64,000 nt of DNA, taken from the NCBI GenBank assembly GCA_013416405.1, contig JACCET010000011.1, forward strand, positions 1-64,000, read 5' to 3'. This DNA is from Alcaligenaceae bacterium (GTDB lineage: Bacteria; Pseudomonadota; Gammaproteobacteria; Burkholderiales; Burkholderiaceae_B). The translations under genes and the position numbers were made by a program. Below, piece after piece: positions 7,778 to 16,701 of the stretch. The notes beneath the pieces were generated by a model that was given only the letters and a program-made list of their open reading frames with translations, did not search any database and was not told the DNA's origin. Position 1 is the first letter of the stretch. Every line of letters starts with the position of its first letter.

Positions 7778-8440
7778 TTGAGCAACCAGCCCCAAGTGCC
7801 ACAACAGGAAGAATCAGCGCTCGTGTCGACCCAATTTTTCAAAGACCACCCAGAAGAGAAATCACGCGCCATTTTGGAAAGCTATCGCTGGCCCGATCGT
7901 CAGGTCACATGTCCATTGTGTGGTGGGTGGCGGCTTTATAGGGAAAAGCGCAAAGGTAAGGCTGGCTACTTTCGTTGCCGGGCAGATCATGAGGCCGATG
8001 CACGGCGCTCAGGCGGTCAGTTCGTTTTTTCTGTGCGACACGGCACAATACTTGAGAACTCTCGGTTGCCCTTGGCAAAATGGCTTTACTGCCTGGTAGA
8101 CCTTAGTCGCTTGACCACCGGGCGCGCTACGAGCGTAGATCGGTTATCCAAAGATCTTGGCGTCACCCGTAAAACCGCCGCTCGCCAGCTGGATCTGATT
8201 CTCATGTTGGATGATTATTTTTATCGGAACAAACGATGTGACGGCAAGCTGGCAGTGCCTCAATTGGTCATCAATCGCTTTTACGAGAACCCCGAAAAGA
8301 ACAGGTTTCTCTTTCAATATCGATTCGATAAAAAAGAGGAACTGCGCCTGGCACACTTAGCTAAGGAAGAGGCCGCCCGAACACACAACAAACCCACCTC
8401 TTTATCCGCGTTACATCACCTGCCCCCGAGATCTCGGTGA
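7778..8440 (+). CDS. IS1595-like zinc-ribbon/HTH protein lacking the transposase domain
   Basis: A 220-residue frame beginning at TTG 7778. It matches the N-terminal half of IS1595/ISXO2 transposases: a WPD motif, a zinc ribbon (C45, C48, C67 and probably H71), a QFVFSVRHGTI segment and a helix-turn-helix (DRLSKDLGVTRKTAARQLD). The DDE-type domain that should follow is absent; the protein ends in a basic, low-similarity tail. It is either a truncated insertion sequence or a stand-alone DNA-binding protein. It lies upstream of and co-directional with the tns genes, but 690 bases away. Confidence 0.6.
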   Translation: MSNQPQVPQQEESALVSTQFFKDHPEEKSRAILESYRWPDRQVTCPLCGGWRLYREKRKGKAGYFRCRADHEADARRSGGQFVFSVRHGTILENSRLPLAKWLYCLVDLSRLTTGRATSVDRLSKDLGVTRKTAARQLDLILMLDDYFYRNKRCDGKLAVPQLVINRFYENPEKNRFLFQYRFDKKEELRLAHLAKEEAARTHNKPTSLSALHHLPPRSR

Positions 8441-8790
8441 ACCAGGCAAATCCAAGAATTCCAAACTAAGTACCCACGAAACCTTGATTCCTGAAAAGCC
8501 GGTTCTGTAGTCTGGTTAATAAGAGTCATCAATCGGCTCTTACTGATAACTATGAACTACCAACATCTCAAATACACCAGCGCAATCCTGCACCGCCATA
8601 ACGGAGGATCAATCATTGGTTCGACCGCTGGCAGCGCCGTTTGCATCGCAAACGGAATATGTCATAAAGATGGAAATTAAACCAACAGACTATTTTTTAT
8701 ATATAAAAATCAATAGGTTAGTAGATTTTTAAGGGTTCACAAAGCTCCGTTTAAGCGATAGGATATACCTGGGTTAAGGCTTGGTATACA

Positions 8791-8827
8791 CAGGTTTGGC
8801 GCGTCTGAAAGCATGTCGCCAAACCTG
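8791..8827. repeat. perfect 11-bp inverted repeat, 15-base loop
   Basis: CAGGTTTGGCG at 8791-8801 is answered by CGCCAAACCTG at 8817-8827. The symmetry is exact. It could be an operator, a hairpin in the leader RNA of the tns genes, or part of a transposon end. Nothing downstream resembles a U-tract, so it is not a simple terminator. Confidence 0.6.
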
Positions 8828-8844
8828 CTGGCCAGCCTCATACC

Positions 8845-9014
8845 ATGCGCATAATGCTCACAACAACAAGGCAAGCACCAAAGGAAACGTAGGCCATGAA
8901 GATATGAAATAGACCCAGACGATAGAGGGGAATTGCACAAAAGCCAGCCCCTTCGGCAGAAGGCAACTGGCTTTTCGGTACGTGCATGTAGGTGGGAACC
9001 TATGCGCATAATGC
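8845..9014 (+). repeat. 13-bp direct repeat pair (8845-8857 and 9002-9014)
   Basis: ATGCGCATAATGC occurs twice, 157 bases apart, in the same orientation and with a palindromic TGCGCA core. Both copies lie upstream of the chosen tnsA start. Repeated sites of this kind fit a transposase- or regulator-binding array; only two copies were noticed. Confidence 0.45.
8939..8975 (+). terminator. intrinsic terminator-like hairpin upstream of tnsA
   Basis: AAAAGCCAG (8939-8947) pairs with CTGGCTTTT (8967-8975), with an inner CCTTC/GAAGG stem. The A-tract and T-tract on the two sides would let it work in both directions. It would shield the tns genes from transcription entering from the left flank. Confidence 0.55.
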
Positions 9015-9128
9015 CTCGACGAAGTGGTGCTGTCAAGCACTACAGGGAAGGTGTTTGCCTATGACAAGCGTCTTCCTGCAATTCCCATATTCACCCAGCA
9101 ACAACTACTTTTTGGATATGGAATCAGC

Positions 9129-10106
9129 ATGGCACGTCACGCCCTAATTAGCGAACAGCGCTTTCATCTCATCATGAAGCGCCAAGAAGAAATGAGATGG
9201 CTAGCGGAGTATCAGCCCGCTATGCTCGCCACTCGAGACGAAGCTCCAACAATTAGTCGCCCTTCAACGCTCTATTGCGAGAAGTTCGGCCGGGATATGC
9301 ACTTCATGTCGCTGGCCGAGCGTCACGTCTGCCTTCTGGCGCTATACCATCCTCGAGTGTTCGACATCCACGAGCAGCACATGCTCTCGATGTTTGATGC
9401 CCCACATCCTTTATCTCACCATCCTGATGCGCGGGAGCTATCTCTTCCCCCTGTACATGGCACGGTGAGCATTGCTGATGAACTTGGCATTCTCTCTAAA
9501 CACCCTGTCGTGCATCTGACCGCACCAGATGATCCTAATGAAAAGATTCGGCACGCCTTTCCCTACCTTGGCGACCTTCTTCTATTCCTCAAGGACGATC
9601 GGGGGCCACATTGTGTGAACTGGAGCGTCAAGTCTCAGAAGGACGACTTCTATGCTCGTTCTCGTAGCAAGCAGTCAGGGCCATCCATCGCTGGAGAATC
9701 GCCAAGCCTCGATACGCGACACCTTTTAGAGCGACGCTATTTTGCTGAGGCGCAAATTCCTACCCATTTCGTTGCCAAAGAGGATATGCCTTTTGATCTC
9801 ATCCATAACCTCAACTCGCTATGTGCTCGTGCCCAGTGCAAATCTACATTGCCCTATGACGTGGAAGAAGAGTTAATCCATCAATTTCAGAAAATTGTTG
9901 GAACGCCCGCAACGGTACTGTCGATGCTTTCCACATGGACGACACGTTTCAAATGCGATCGTACGGATTGTTTATCCACGCTCTACAAAGCCGTCTGGAA
10001 CCGGCGCGTACGGCTAGACCTATATAAGCCGTTACTGGTTGACAAACCATTGCGTGCGGAGCGCGTAGATCCGCTGCTTGAACACGCTCATCTTTTCGGA
10101 CGCTAA
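9129..10106 (+). CDS. tnsA: TnsA-type transposon endonuclease
   Basis: A protein of about 325 residues. I chose ATG 9129 over an upstream GTG at 9024: GGAAT lies in front of it, and this numbering puts the catalytic residues at E64 (SLAERHVCLLALYHP), D149 (YLGDLLLFL) and K168 (NWSVKSQ), close to E63/D114/K132 of Tn7 TnsA. The FDIHEQ segment parallels DIREQ of Tn7. TnsA cuts the 5' ends of the element and with TnsB gives cut-and-paste transposition. tnsB begins six bases after its stop. Codon use is more AT-rich than the neighbouring core genes. Confidence 0.88.
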   Translation: MARHALISEQRFHLIMKRQEEMRWLAEYQPAMLATRDEAPTISRPSTLYCEKFGRDMHFMSLAERHVCLLALYHPRVFDIHEQHMLSMFDAPHPLSHHPDARELSLPPVHGTVSIADELGILSKHPVVHLTAPDDPNEKIRHAFPYLGDLLLFLKDDRGPHCVNWSVKSQKDDFYARSRSKQSGPSIAGESPSLDTRHLLERRYFAEAQIPTHFVAKEDMPFDLIHNLNSLCARAQCKSTLPYDVEEELIHQFQKIVGTPATVLSMLSTWTTRFKCDRTDCLSTLYKAVWNRRVRLDLYKPLLVDKPLRAERVDPLLEHAHLFGR

Positions 10107-10111
10107 ATCAT

Positions 10112-12148
10112 ATGCAAACAGGAACCGCGCTTGAAGCTCCCCAAGGTTATGGGGCTCTCGAAAGAGGATGTATCTACCATTTCTTGCAAAGCAATCGTAT
10201 GATTTTGTCCGTGCAACTTGTGCACTTTTTTCGCAATAACTCTTCTTGGCAAGCAAGCCTGATTTGCATGCCTCGCGATGATTTTGAACGATGTTTGGCG
10301 CAACAACTCATCATCCAGGTAGATGTCCTTGGTGGACAAGCACCATTTCTCAAGGCCGCAGAAGGCAAAGACCTTCGCGGGTACGACTTGAAAAAAACGA
10401 ATGGAAAACGCCGTCACGCCGATCTGGCAGAAAAACGCTTACTGGATATTAGCCTTCTTCTTGAAAAACGGGTCCCAATCCTAAACGCGCCCAAACCGGA
10501 AGCCTTGATCAATAAGTACGCAATTGAAAATGGGTTTAACGCCCAGCGGACTCGTTTTTTCTTCTTCGCGTACCTCTGCTTTGGACAAAGTGGCGTAGCG
10601 CTATTTCCTCATTACTTCAACTGTGGACGTGGTGAACGGCTGACAAAATCTTCTGGGCGTAAATTAGGGCGTCCATCTATTGCTCGTGGCAAACATGCGG
10701 GATGCCGTGTTGATGCAGAGATGGCTGAAAAAATGGTGAGGTCATATAAGAAGTATAAAGAGGTAGGAAAGCCGCTAACAGAAATTTACGACGAGGCGAT
10801 GCGAAAAACCTTCAAGGCGCGCACTCGTATCGATGATCTAGGTAACAAGCGCATTGTCTCAAGCAATGGTTCACCACTTCCAACTCTTGATCAGTATCGA
10901 TATTGGTTAAAAAAGAAAATCGGCAAAAACACTATTGCCTTGTATCGCTGGGGTAAAGAAAAGAATAGGCGCAGTAAAGCTGCTCAGCAGGGAACATTTT
11001 CCAGCTCTGTCTCCAATCTACTGGAGCGTGTTGAGGCCGATGCCTACTACTGTGCGGACAAGCCTCGTAGCTTTTTGGGTGAGGGCCATCTAAAGCCCTT
11101 AGCCGTGGCGCGCCTTGTTGATACGGCATCAGGGCTACGGATTGGTATTGGCTTCTCCTTCGAGAAGGAAAATAGTGAGGCATATAACGCTGCGCTATTT
11201 TGCGCTGTCATTTCCAAGAAAAAGTTCTGCAGTTTGTTTGGTATGGATATTGAGGAGGCGCAATGGCCTTCACAAAGTGTGCCGGCACACTACATTACCG
11301 ACCGAGGCCCGGGCATCAAGCGTGAGCCCGGCCATGAGAAGTACCAGGGGCAAGGTCTGGCTATCCGTGAAATGACTCCATCAGGGCAAGGGCAAAGCAA
11401 AGCGATCGTCGAAGCCTCGCAAAGGCGCACGCCAAAGCTTGAAGGGTTAGCTCACTACACTGCCAGTTCACTGAAGGTGCCCCAAATGATCGTTCGGGAG
11501 ATCCAACGCTTAATTAAAGAGAATGACAGTGCCGATGCCAGTGGGCGTATGACACCCGAGATGATTGAGCATCAAGTCTCGATCACACCACTTGGGATTT
11601 GGAATTTTCTGGATGTACGAGCCCGCAATAACGGCCAGCTGATGACTTTTGATGACGCCGTCAGACGTTTTCTGATTCAGACCACTGTCACGGTATCGCG
11701 AGACGGTGTTCGGCTGCGAGGTCAGAGATACAGCTCTGAGGCGCTAAAAGAATCCAAGATTCTCGCGCGCATCTCCAACGTCGGTAGGCAAACCATTCCT
11801 GCTTATATTTATCCGATGTGCGTTCGATATATTTGGGTAGAAGTGAATGGCCAGCTTATCGAGGTTGATGCCCAATTGAACCTTCGTGATGACGAGCAGA
11901 TGCTTTACAGAACCTATGAGGATCTTGAGATGGAAGCGCACCAGCTCAATCAGCTCAAGGCAGAACATCGTCAACACAGCCGCGCATCAGCTATTGAACA
12001 CCAGATCCAGTTTGAGCAAGAAACTGGTGCTCCATGGAATTCAGGAAAAACGCAGAGAACTCGACTGAAACGACATAGCGCGACAAAGGATGAGGAAAAG
12101 GAACTTCGCGCCGTATTTGAAGGAAAAGAGCTTAACAATGAGGACTAA
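10112..12148 (+). CDS. tnsB: TnsB-type DDE transposase
   Basis: A 678-residue rve-superfamily transposase, near the 702 residues of Tn7 TnsB. The catalytic triad is visible: D310 (VEADAYYC), D397 (YITDRGPG) and E434 (KAIVEASQ), with 36 residues between the second Asp and the Glu. Basic DNA-binding N-terminal and Mu-type beta-barrel C-terminal parts surround the core. TnsB binds repeated sites in the transposon ends and joins the 3' ends to target DNA. The gene follows tnsA by five bases and overlaps tnsC by eleven, so it belongs to one transcription unit. Confidence 0.93.
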   Translation: MQTGTALEAPQGYGALERGCIYHFLQSNRMILSVQLVHFFRNNSSWQASLICMPRDDFERCLAQQLIIQVDVLGGQAPFLKAAEGKDLRGYDLKKTNGKRRHADLAEKRLLDISLLLEKRVPILNAPKPEALINKYAIENGFNAQRTRFFFFAYLCFGQSGVALFPHYFNCGRGERLTKSSGRKLGRPSIARGKHAGCRVDAEMAEKMVRSYKKYKEVGKPLTEIYDEAMRKTFKARTRIDDLGNKRIVSSNGSPLPTLDQYRYWLKKKIGKNTIALYRWGKEKNRRSKAAQQGTFSSSVSNLLERVEADAYYCADKPRSFLGEGHLKPLAVARLVDTASGLRIGIGFSFEKENSEAYNAALFCAVISKKKFCSLFGMDIEEAQWPSQSVPAHYITDRGPGIKREPGHEKYQGQGLAIREMTPSGQGQSKAIVEASQRRTPKLEGLAHYTASSLKVPQMIVREIQRLIKENDSADASGRMTPEMIEHQVSITPLGIWNFLDVRARNNGQLMTFDDAVRRFLIQTTVTVSRDGVRLRGQRYSSEALKESKILARISNVGRQTIPAYIYPMCVRYIWVEVNGQLIEVDAQLNLRDDEQMLYRTYEDLEMEAHQLNQLKAEHRQHSRASAIEHQIQFEQETGAPWNSGKTQRTRLKRHSATKDEEKELRAVFEGKELNNED

Positions 12149-13451
12149 TCACATCGTCAATACGCTGGCCAGTAGATTTTCAGGCCTTGATGACTTAAAG
12201 GCCATCAAAAAGAAAGTCACGCATTTGCCTGAACACAATGGGGATATGGCCGCCCTTGAACCGTATCAAATTAGATCGCATGTTGATCGTCAGCTACGCG
12301 ACTTATATATCCCTACGGAACAAGATTTGAATTTGCTCCAAAAGTTTGTCGGTGTGGCGAAGGATCATCACGAGAAAACTTATCCAAGCGATATTCAATA
12401 CCTACAAGGCCTGTACACGTCTTACAAACATTTTGAGGTGCAGCAACAATTACCTATTTGCCTAACAGGGCCAGCAGGTGTTGGGAAAACATCCTTACTC
12501 AGCGCCTTGGATCGACTACTTCCTTCCCCTACAGAACTGCATATCGAGCACGAGAGTGGCCCGATTCTACTGCGTACCCATTGGCACATGCAGGCACAAG
12601 CGCGCGCCTCTTTTGTGGATTTGCTATGGCCTTTCATTGAGGACGAGCTAGGAGAAAGCAAGAAAATCCCAACACAGGCTCGTGCAGTCGGAATCAGCGC
12701 AAAATCCGCCTTCAAATCAGGGGTGGCTCTTATGGTTGTCGATGAAATGCAGTTCCTGACACAGGGTCAATCAGCTCATGCAGCCATTACGAAGTTACTG
12801 TATCAACTAAGCCATATCGGCAAGCCATTCGTATTCGCTGCCAATTACAGTTTGTGTTCGATTCTCAAACGTCGACCTGAACAAGATCGCCAACGACTCT
12901 TATCCAACCCCATTGTTTTAATGCCCTCCGATCCTGACTCTATTGATTGGGTCGATTACCTACGAGCTCTTGCACATATCTTAGGACCTAGCCTACAAAT
13001 CGACATTATTCAGGATCGATATTCTCTGTATCACCTCACTGCAGGCTTGAAGCGATTAGTCCGCCAGCTTCTGGGGCTTTCCTATGAGCTGGCGTGGCAG
13101 AAAGGGCAGCACCACGTCACGATGGCAGAAGTGAAGGCGGCATACGACCATACCGAGTACTCAGTCAGCCGCGAGCAAGCCCAGGCCATGCTCTCTCCGT
13201 ACTCTCGCAAGTCTGCTGAATATGCTTGTCCATTTCCGCTACCCAAAACAAAAGCCGATGCATTACTTAGCCGCCAGAAAAAGCACTACTCCGAAGAACT
13301 CATCTCCGAGGTTCAGCGAAACGCCTTATTAAAAAGCGAAAAGAAAGAGCTGGAAGAAACCAAAGCATCCAAGCCGGTGAGCCGTCCAAAACGCTCAAAA
13401 CTGACAGCAAGTGAACTAGTACAAGCCAATGCTCGTCGCTTGGCACGCTAA
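12138..13451 (+). CDS. tnsC: TnsC-type AAA+ transposition regulator
   Basis: A 437-residue ATPase. Walker A is GPAGVGKT at residues 111-118 and Walker B is LMVVDE, ending at D202-E203. The start at 12138 lies inside the end of tnsB, with AGGAAAAGAG upstream; a longer frame from 12090 has no ribosome site. In Tn7, TnsC forms filaments on target DNA, receives the target from a TniQ-family protein and activates TnsAB. The lysine-rich C-terminal tail (residues about 390-437) probably contacts TnsAB or DNA. Confidence 0.92.
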   Translation: MRTNHIVNTLASRFSGLDDLKAIKKKVTHLPEHNGDMAALEPYQIRSHVDRQLRDLYIPTEQDLNLLQKFVGVAKDHHEKTYPSDIQYLQGLYTSYKHFEVQQQLPICLTGPAGVGKTSLLSALDRLLPSPTELHIEHESGPILLRTHWHMQAQARASFVDLLWPFIEDELGESKKIPTQARAVGISAKSAFKSGVALMVVDEMQFLTQGQSAHAAITKLLYQLSHIGKPFVFAANYSLCSILKRRPEQDRQRLLSNPIVLMPSDPDSIDWVDYLRALAHILGPSLQIDIIQDRYSLYHLTAGLKRLVRQLLGLSYELAWQKGQHHVTMAEVKAAYDHTEYSVSREQAQAMLSPYSRKSAEYACPFPLPKTKADALLSRQKKHYSEELISEVQRNALLKSEKKELEETKASKPVSRPKRSKLTASELVQANARRLAR

Positions 13452-13468
13452 CGACGAGGTAATGCGAG

Positions 13469-15208
13469 ATGGTATCAGTAAATCAATCCCTGGCACTAGA
13501 TCTGACGCCCCCGATCACTTCATGGCTAGATGACGAAACGTTCTACAGCCTTTGCTGTCGATTTCACTGCGTTTTTGGGAATGCCCTGGATAGCAAAACA
13601 GCGCGCCAGTTATTCGATCATCCACAACACGGAACGCAACATGACTTTCCCTCACGGATCAATATTTTCATTGACCGCACGCATGGTATGTTCGGCACAG
13701 ATACCAAAGAGCTGATCTACAAACACACGATACTTCGCTTTTATCTTCCATGGCGCCACAAGCAACAAGCGCAAGCCATAGTACAAGCCATGTGTGATGG
13801 CCATGCCGGCAAAATCAAAAGCCTATTGGGCCTTCCCGCCAGTCGCATGAGGGCCAACCATCCTCTCAAGGCGTGTCCGATCTGTATGCAGATCGATATG
13901 CAGCAGCTCGGTGTTTCGTACTGGCATCTTAGCCATCAACTACCCGGCGTATGGATTTGTCCAACTCATGCCTGCGCGCTGAAGGTTTCCACCATGAAAT
14001 CCAATGGCGTTGGACGGTTTCTTTGGTGCCTTCCTCATGAAAACTCGTTCTACGCACAAGCTCCAGGCTTTAACGAGGAGGTAACTGTTAGAACGCTAGA
14101 GGCTCTGTCAAATGTCGCTGCAGCCATATTTAACCTTGATTCCGACACCTATATAGATCCCCTTAAGTTGGCTAGCACTTACCGCCAGGCCTTAGAAGGC
14201 TATTCTCTGTTACGTGGCCAGACACAGATCGCGCTTAAAGACGCTACCAACCAATACCTTCAATTTACGAAGCAGCTTAATTTTGCCGGGCTTGACATTG
14301 CACTGCCTACGAGCCAAGCACAAGCATCAGCGCAGTTAACAAAGATCTTGGCCTGCCCGCCGCGTTCAACCCATCCTCTGCGACACATGCTGCTTATTCT
14401 TTGGTTGTTTGGGGATTGGGAGCAGTTCTGGGGCGTATATCTACAAACCAAACGGTATTCGCAAGCCACCTATCAACCAGATCCTCCTGCACAGCCACCT
14501 ATCGACTCTCGCATTTCAGAACTTGTTTCTTTGGTTCAAGATCAAGGCATGGCCGTATCGACTGCTGCCAGGAAAATTGGTATTGCGATTCAAACCGCAC
14601 AACGCTGGGCTTCATCTCACGGCATAGCAATACATAGGCGCCCCAAAACACCAAATCAACGAATCAAATTCATAGTGCATGATTTACGCCAGGGAAAGGA
14701 CAAGGCCGAAGTAGCGAATAGGCATCAGGTTTCAATGCAAACCGTTTGTAGGCTACTTAAAACAGATCCAGAACTGTTAGCCCGTTGGGACAAGCAGCGT
14801 CATGAGCAGAAAGTTCTGGCTGCTCGTCGCACTTGGAACAAAGCCATTGGGCAAAATCCCAAAGCCACACTTAAAGAACTCAGAGCATTAGAGCCTGGTT
14901 GCTATGCATGGCTGTACCGACATGATCGAGACTGGCTTACACAAAGTATCGAACAGATTCCTAAACACCAATACATATCCATCGGAGTGGATTGGGTTCT
15001 GCGAGACGCTCAACTAGAAACTCTCATCTCGAATGCCGCGTCCCAACTCAAGACGGCAGGTTCTTCGCGTATCACATTGCAAAAGCTATATCAGTTGGAG
15101 CCGTCATTCAAACCGTTTCTAAATAAGCTCAATCGGCTGCCGCGCACACGGCTATTGCTCGAGAAGCTCCTGAGCCAAGACACGCAGCAACCAACCATTA
15201 TCCGTTAA
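13469..15208 (+). CDS. tnsD: long TniQ-family target selector, TnsD-like
   Basis: A 579-residue protein, somewhat longer than Tn7 TnsD (508). The TniQ zinc-binding motif is C136-x2-C139 with C164-x2-H167 (KACPICM, WICPTHA). The C-terminal half carries two helix-turn-helix-like segments (STAARKIGIAIQTAQRW; AEVANRHQVSMQTVCRLL) and the CYAWLYRHDRDWL block common in TnsD proteins. TnsD binds the 3' end of glmS and directs insertion just downstream, and the glmS stop lies 1.5 kb beyond this gene. It starts 17 bases after tnsC. Site specificity is inferred from family and position. Confidence 0.88.
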   Translation: MVSVNQSLALDLTPPITSWLDDETFYSLCCRFHCVFGNALDSKTARQLFDHPQHGTQHDFPSRINIFIDRTHGMFGTDTKELIYKHTILRFYLPWRHKQQAQAIVQAMCDGHAGKIKSLLGLPASRMRANHPLKACPICMQIDMQQLGVSYWHLSHQLPGVWICPTHACALKVSTMKSNGVGRFLWCLPHENSFYAQAPGFNEEVTVRTLEALSNVAAAIFNLDSDTYIDPLKLASTYRQALEGYSLLRGQTQIALKDATNQYLQFTKQLNFAGLDIALPTSQAQASAQLTKILACPPRSTHPLRHMLLILWLFGDWEQFWGVYLQTKRYSQATYQPDPPAQPPIDSRISELVSLVQDQGMAVSTAARKIGIAIQTAQRWASSHGIAIHRRPKTPNQRIKFIVHDLRQGKDKAEVANRHQVSMQTVCRLLKTDPELLARWDKQRHEQKVLAARRTWNKAIGQNPKATLKELRALEPGCYAWLYRHDRDWLTQSIEQIPKHQYISIGVDWVLRDAQLETLISNAASQLKTAGSSRITLQKLYQLEPSFKPFLNKLNRLPRTRLLLEKLLSQDTQQPTIIR

Positions 15209-15223
15209 TGAATATAGAAGAGC

Positions 15224-16201
15224 ATGTCATTTTTATTTTCTACACCTTTACCTGACGAGCTGGCACAGACTCATTTGTATCGAGTCTGTGCCATGAATAA
15301 TCTCAACTACACGCGCCTGTTACCACAAGAAACCAAAGGCCTACGCCCCAAAAACTGCAATCATCCCTGGACGTGGATCCATATGCATCACATCATGAGC
15401 GACCTTTCAGATATGACTCCACAAGCGTATCGAGCTCATCACACCTTGATGTTATTAACAAAGCACTGGGACAAGGTCTACAGTCAAGACCCCGTAAAGG
15501 AAAGCACGCATTCTGTCTACCATTACTCTCAATTCCAAGCAGACAGTAGCGGATCAACCTACGAATTTAAGATTTGCCCCGACTGCCGTAAGGAAGACCT
15601 ACGTGCTTTTTCTATGACCTATTGGCATCGAGAACATCAAATACCAGGACTCGACATTTGTCCCAAGCATCAAACCTCGTTGATGAAATTTGAAAGTAGC
15701 TGCGCTTGGTTAACACCGAATCCAGTAGATATTGAAGGAAAGATCCCAAGCGAAGCGCTTGTTATGGCAAATTTCCATCCTGTAGTCAGGAGGTATCAGG
15801 ATATTGCCTTGTGCACGCTAAGAAACTCTAGCCTTGTGAGATTCAATCGTGCTCAGGAAAAATTGCTTGCCCGCGCGATTGAATTGGGAATATGCCAAGA
15901 AAGGATAAGGCACACTGGACATGGTTCCTATCTAGAAAGCCACATTCCGCAGTATCTATACAATAATTTGCCCAGAGCGTGGATGGCCGAGCATTTCAGC
16001 GCTAATTTCTTAAAAGACGATTTCTACCCGACAGAATGGTCGCCAGATCAATATCATACTGAGTTAGATCGACTTAAATCGGCGGGCATGGCAGAACCTA
16101 TATTCATCCTTCTGGCACTGGCCACATTATTTGAATCTACAGAAAGCATATGCTCGATACTACTTGAGCCTGCAAACAACCTCGTTTTGCCACGACCCTG
16201 A
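15224..16201 (+). CDS. second, short TniQ-family protein
   Basis: A 325-residue protein with the TniQ zinc motif C118-x2-C121 (KICPDCR) and C146-x2-H149 (DICPKHQ), and the YWHREHQIPG segment also seen in its neighbour. It lacks the long C-terminal helix-turn-helix half of TnsD. It starts 15 bases after the tnsD stop. In Tn7 relatives a second TniQ serves another target pathway; in CRISPR-associated transposons the short TniQ joins Cascade. No cas gene or repeat array is visible here, so its targeting partner is unknown. The alternative is a truncated duplicate of tnsD. Confidence 0.82.
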   Translation: MSFLFSTPLPDELAQTHLYRVCAMNNLNYTRLLPQETKGLRPKNCNHPWTWIHMHHIMSDLSDMTPQAYRAHHTLMLLTKHWDKVYSQDPVKESTHSVYHYSQFQADSSGSTYEFKICPDCRKEDLRAFSMTYWHREHQIPGLDICPKHQTSLMKFESSCAWLTPNPVDIEGKIPSEALVMANFHPVVRRYQDIALCTLRNSSLVRFNRAQEKLLARAIELGICQERIRHTGHGSYLESHIPQYLYNNLPRAWMAEHFSANFLKDDFYPTEWSPDQYHTELDRLKSAGMAEPIFILLALATLFESTESICSILLEPANNLVLPRP

Positions 16202-16597
16202 GTTCTCCATATGTTCGTAGGATAGGAATGCCAGGAATGCTTTAGCGTTATAACGATGAAAAACTGGATTGGTGTGTAACAGAGACTTGTTGGCAAGGTT
16301 GTACGTCTTTGTCGAGGACAATGTACTCGAGCACAGTAGGCATGTAACCGTAATCGGACTGGAACGCCTTAAACTAACTAAAAAATGAAACCTAATCCGT
16401 GGGGAATTCTGCTCCAGCGGAAAATCTATTCACTGAAAAGCTCCTGTTGTTCAATCTGCTCATGCAACCAGGAGAGATTGGAAGTCCGCTTTTAGCCGAA
16501 AGTGGATACCCTGCGAATTAGCGCTCTTGCATATCCTGTATCTACTCGTAAGTAACGCTCATTGCGCACACTGAACAAAAATCCAAAAAGAACTAAG

Positions 16598-16638
16598 ATG
16601 AACGAAAATGAACGATTTTATCGCCATTTTCTGTTCAT
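16598..16638. repeat. inverted repeat in the probable transposon end
   Basis: ATGAACGAAAATG (16598-16610) faces CATTTTCTGTTCAT (16625-16638); the arms match except for one extra base. A related TGAACAAAAATCC is found at 16572. The repeated TGAAC-A/T-rich motif could be the transposase-binding unit of this end. Confidence 0.5.
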
Positions 16639-16666
16639 GTTGTGCGAACTTGACGTGATTTAACAA

Positions 16667-16701
16667 TCGACAGACTTTATTCCCTTTCGACAGACTTTAT
16701 T
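16667..16701. repeat. tandem 15-bp repeat next to the glmS 3' end
   Basis: TCGACAGACTTTATT occurs at 16667-16681 and again at 16687-16701, a period of exactly 20 bases. Read away from glmS, each unit contains TGTCGA, which resembles the TGT(C/G) terminus of Tn7-, Tn552- and Tn402-type elements. Two phased copies fit TnsB-type binding sites or a duplicated element terminus. Confidence 0.6.

Larger units (their letters stand above)
8441..9128. other. non-coding, repeat-rich leader of the Tn7-like module
   Basis: These 688 bases have no credible gene. They contain an AT-rich tract (8683-8732), an 11-base perfect inverted repeat (8791-8827), a terminator-like hairpin (8939-8975) and a 13-base direct repeat (8845-8857 and 9002-9014). 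A transposon end with several transposase-binding sites is expected upstream of tnsA, so this is the likely location of one element end. I could not find a terminal sequence matching the glmS-proximal side. Confidence 0.5.

Noticed and set aside
8655-8700. Possible left element end beginning TGTCATAAAG
   Set aside because: It starts with TGTC and is followed by an AT-rich tract, but it does not match the glmS-side sequence in inverted orientation and the flanking five bases differ from those on the right.
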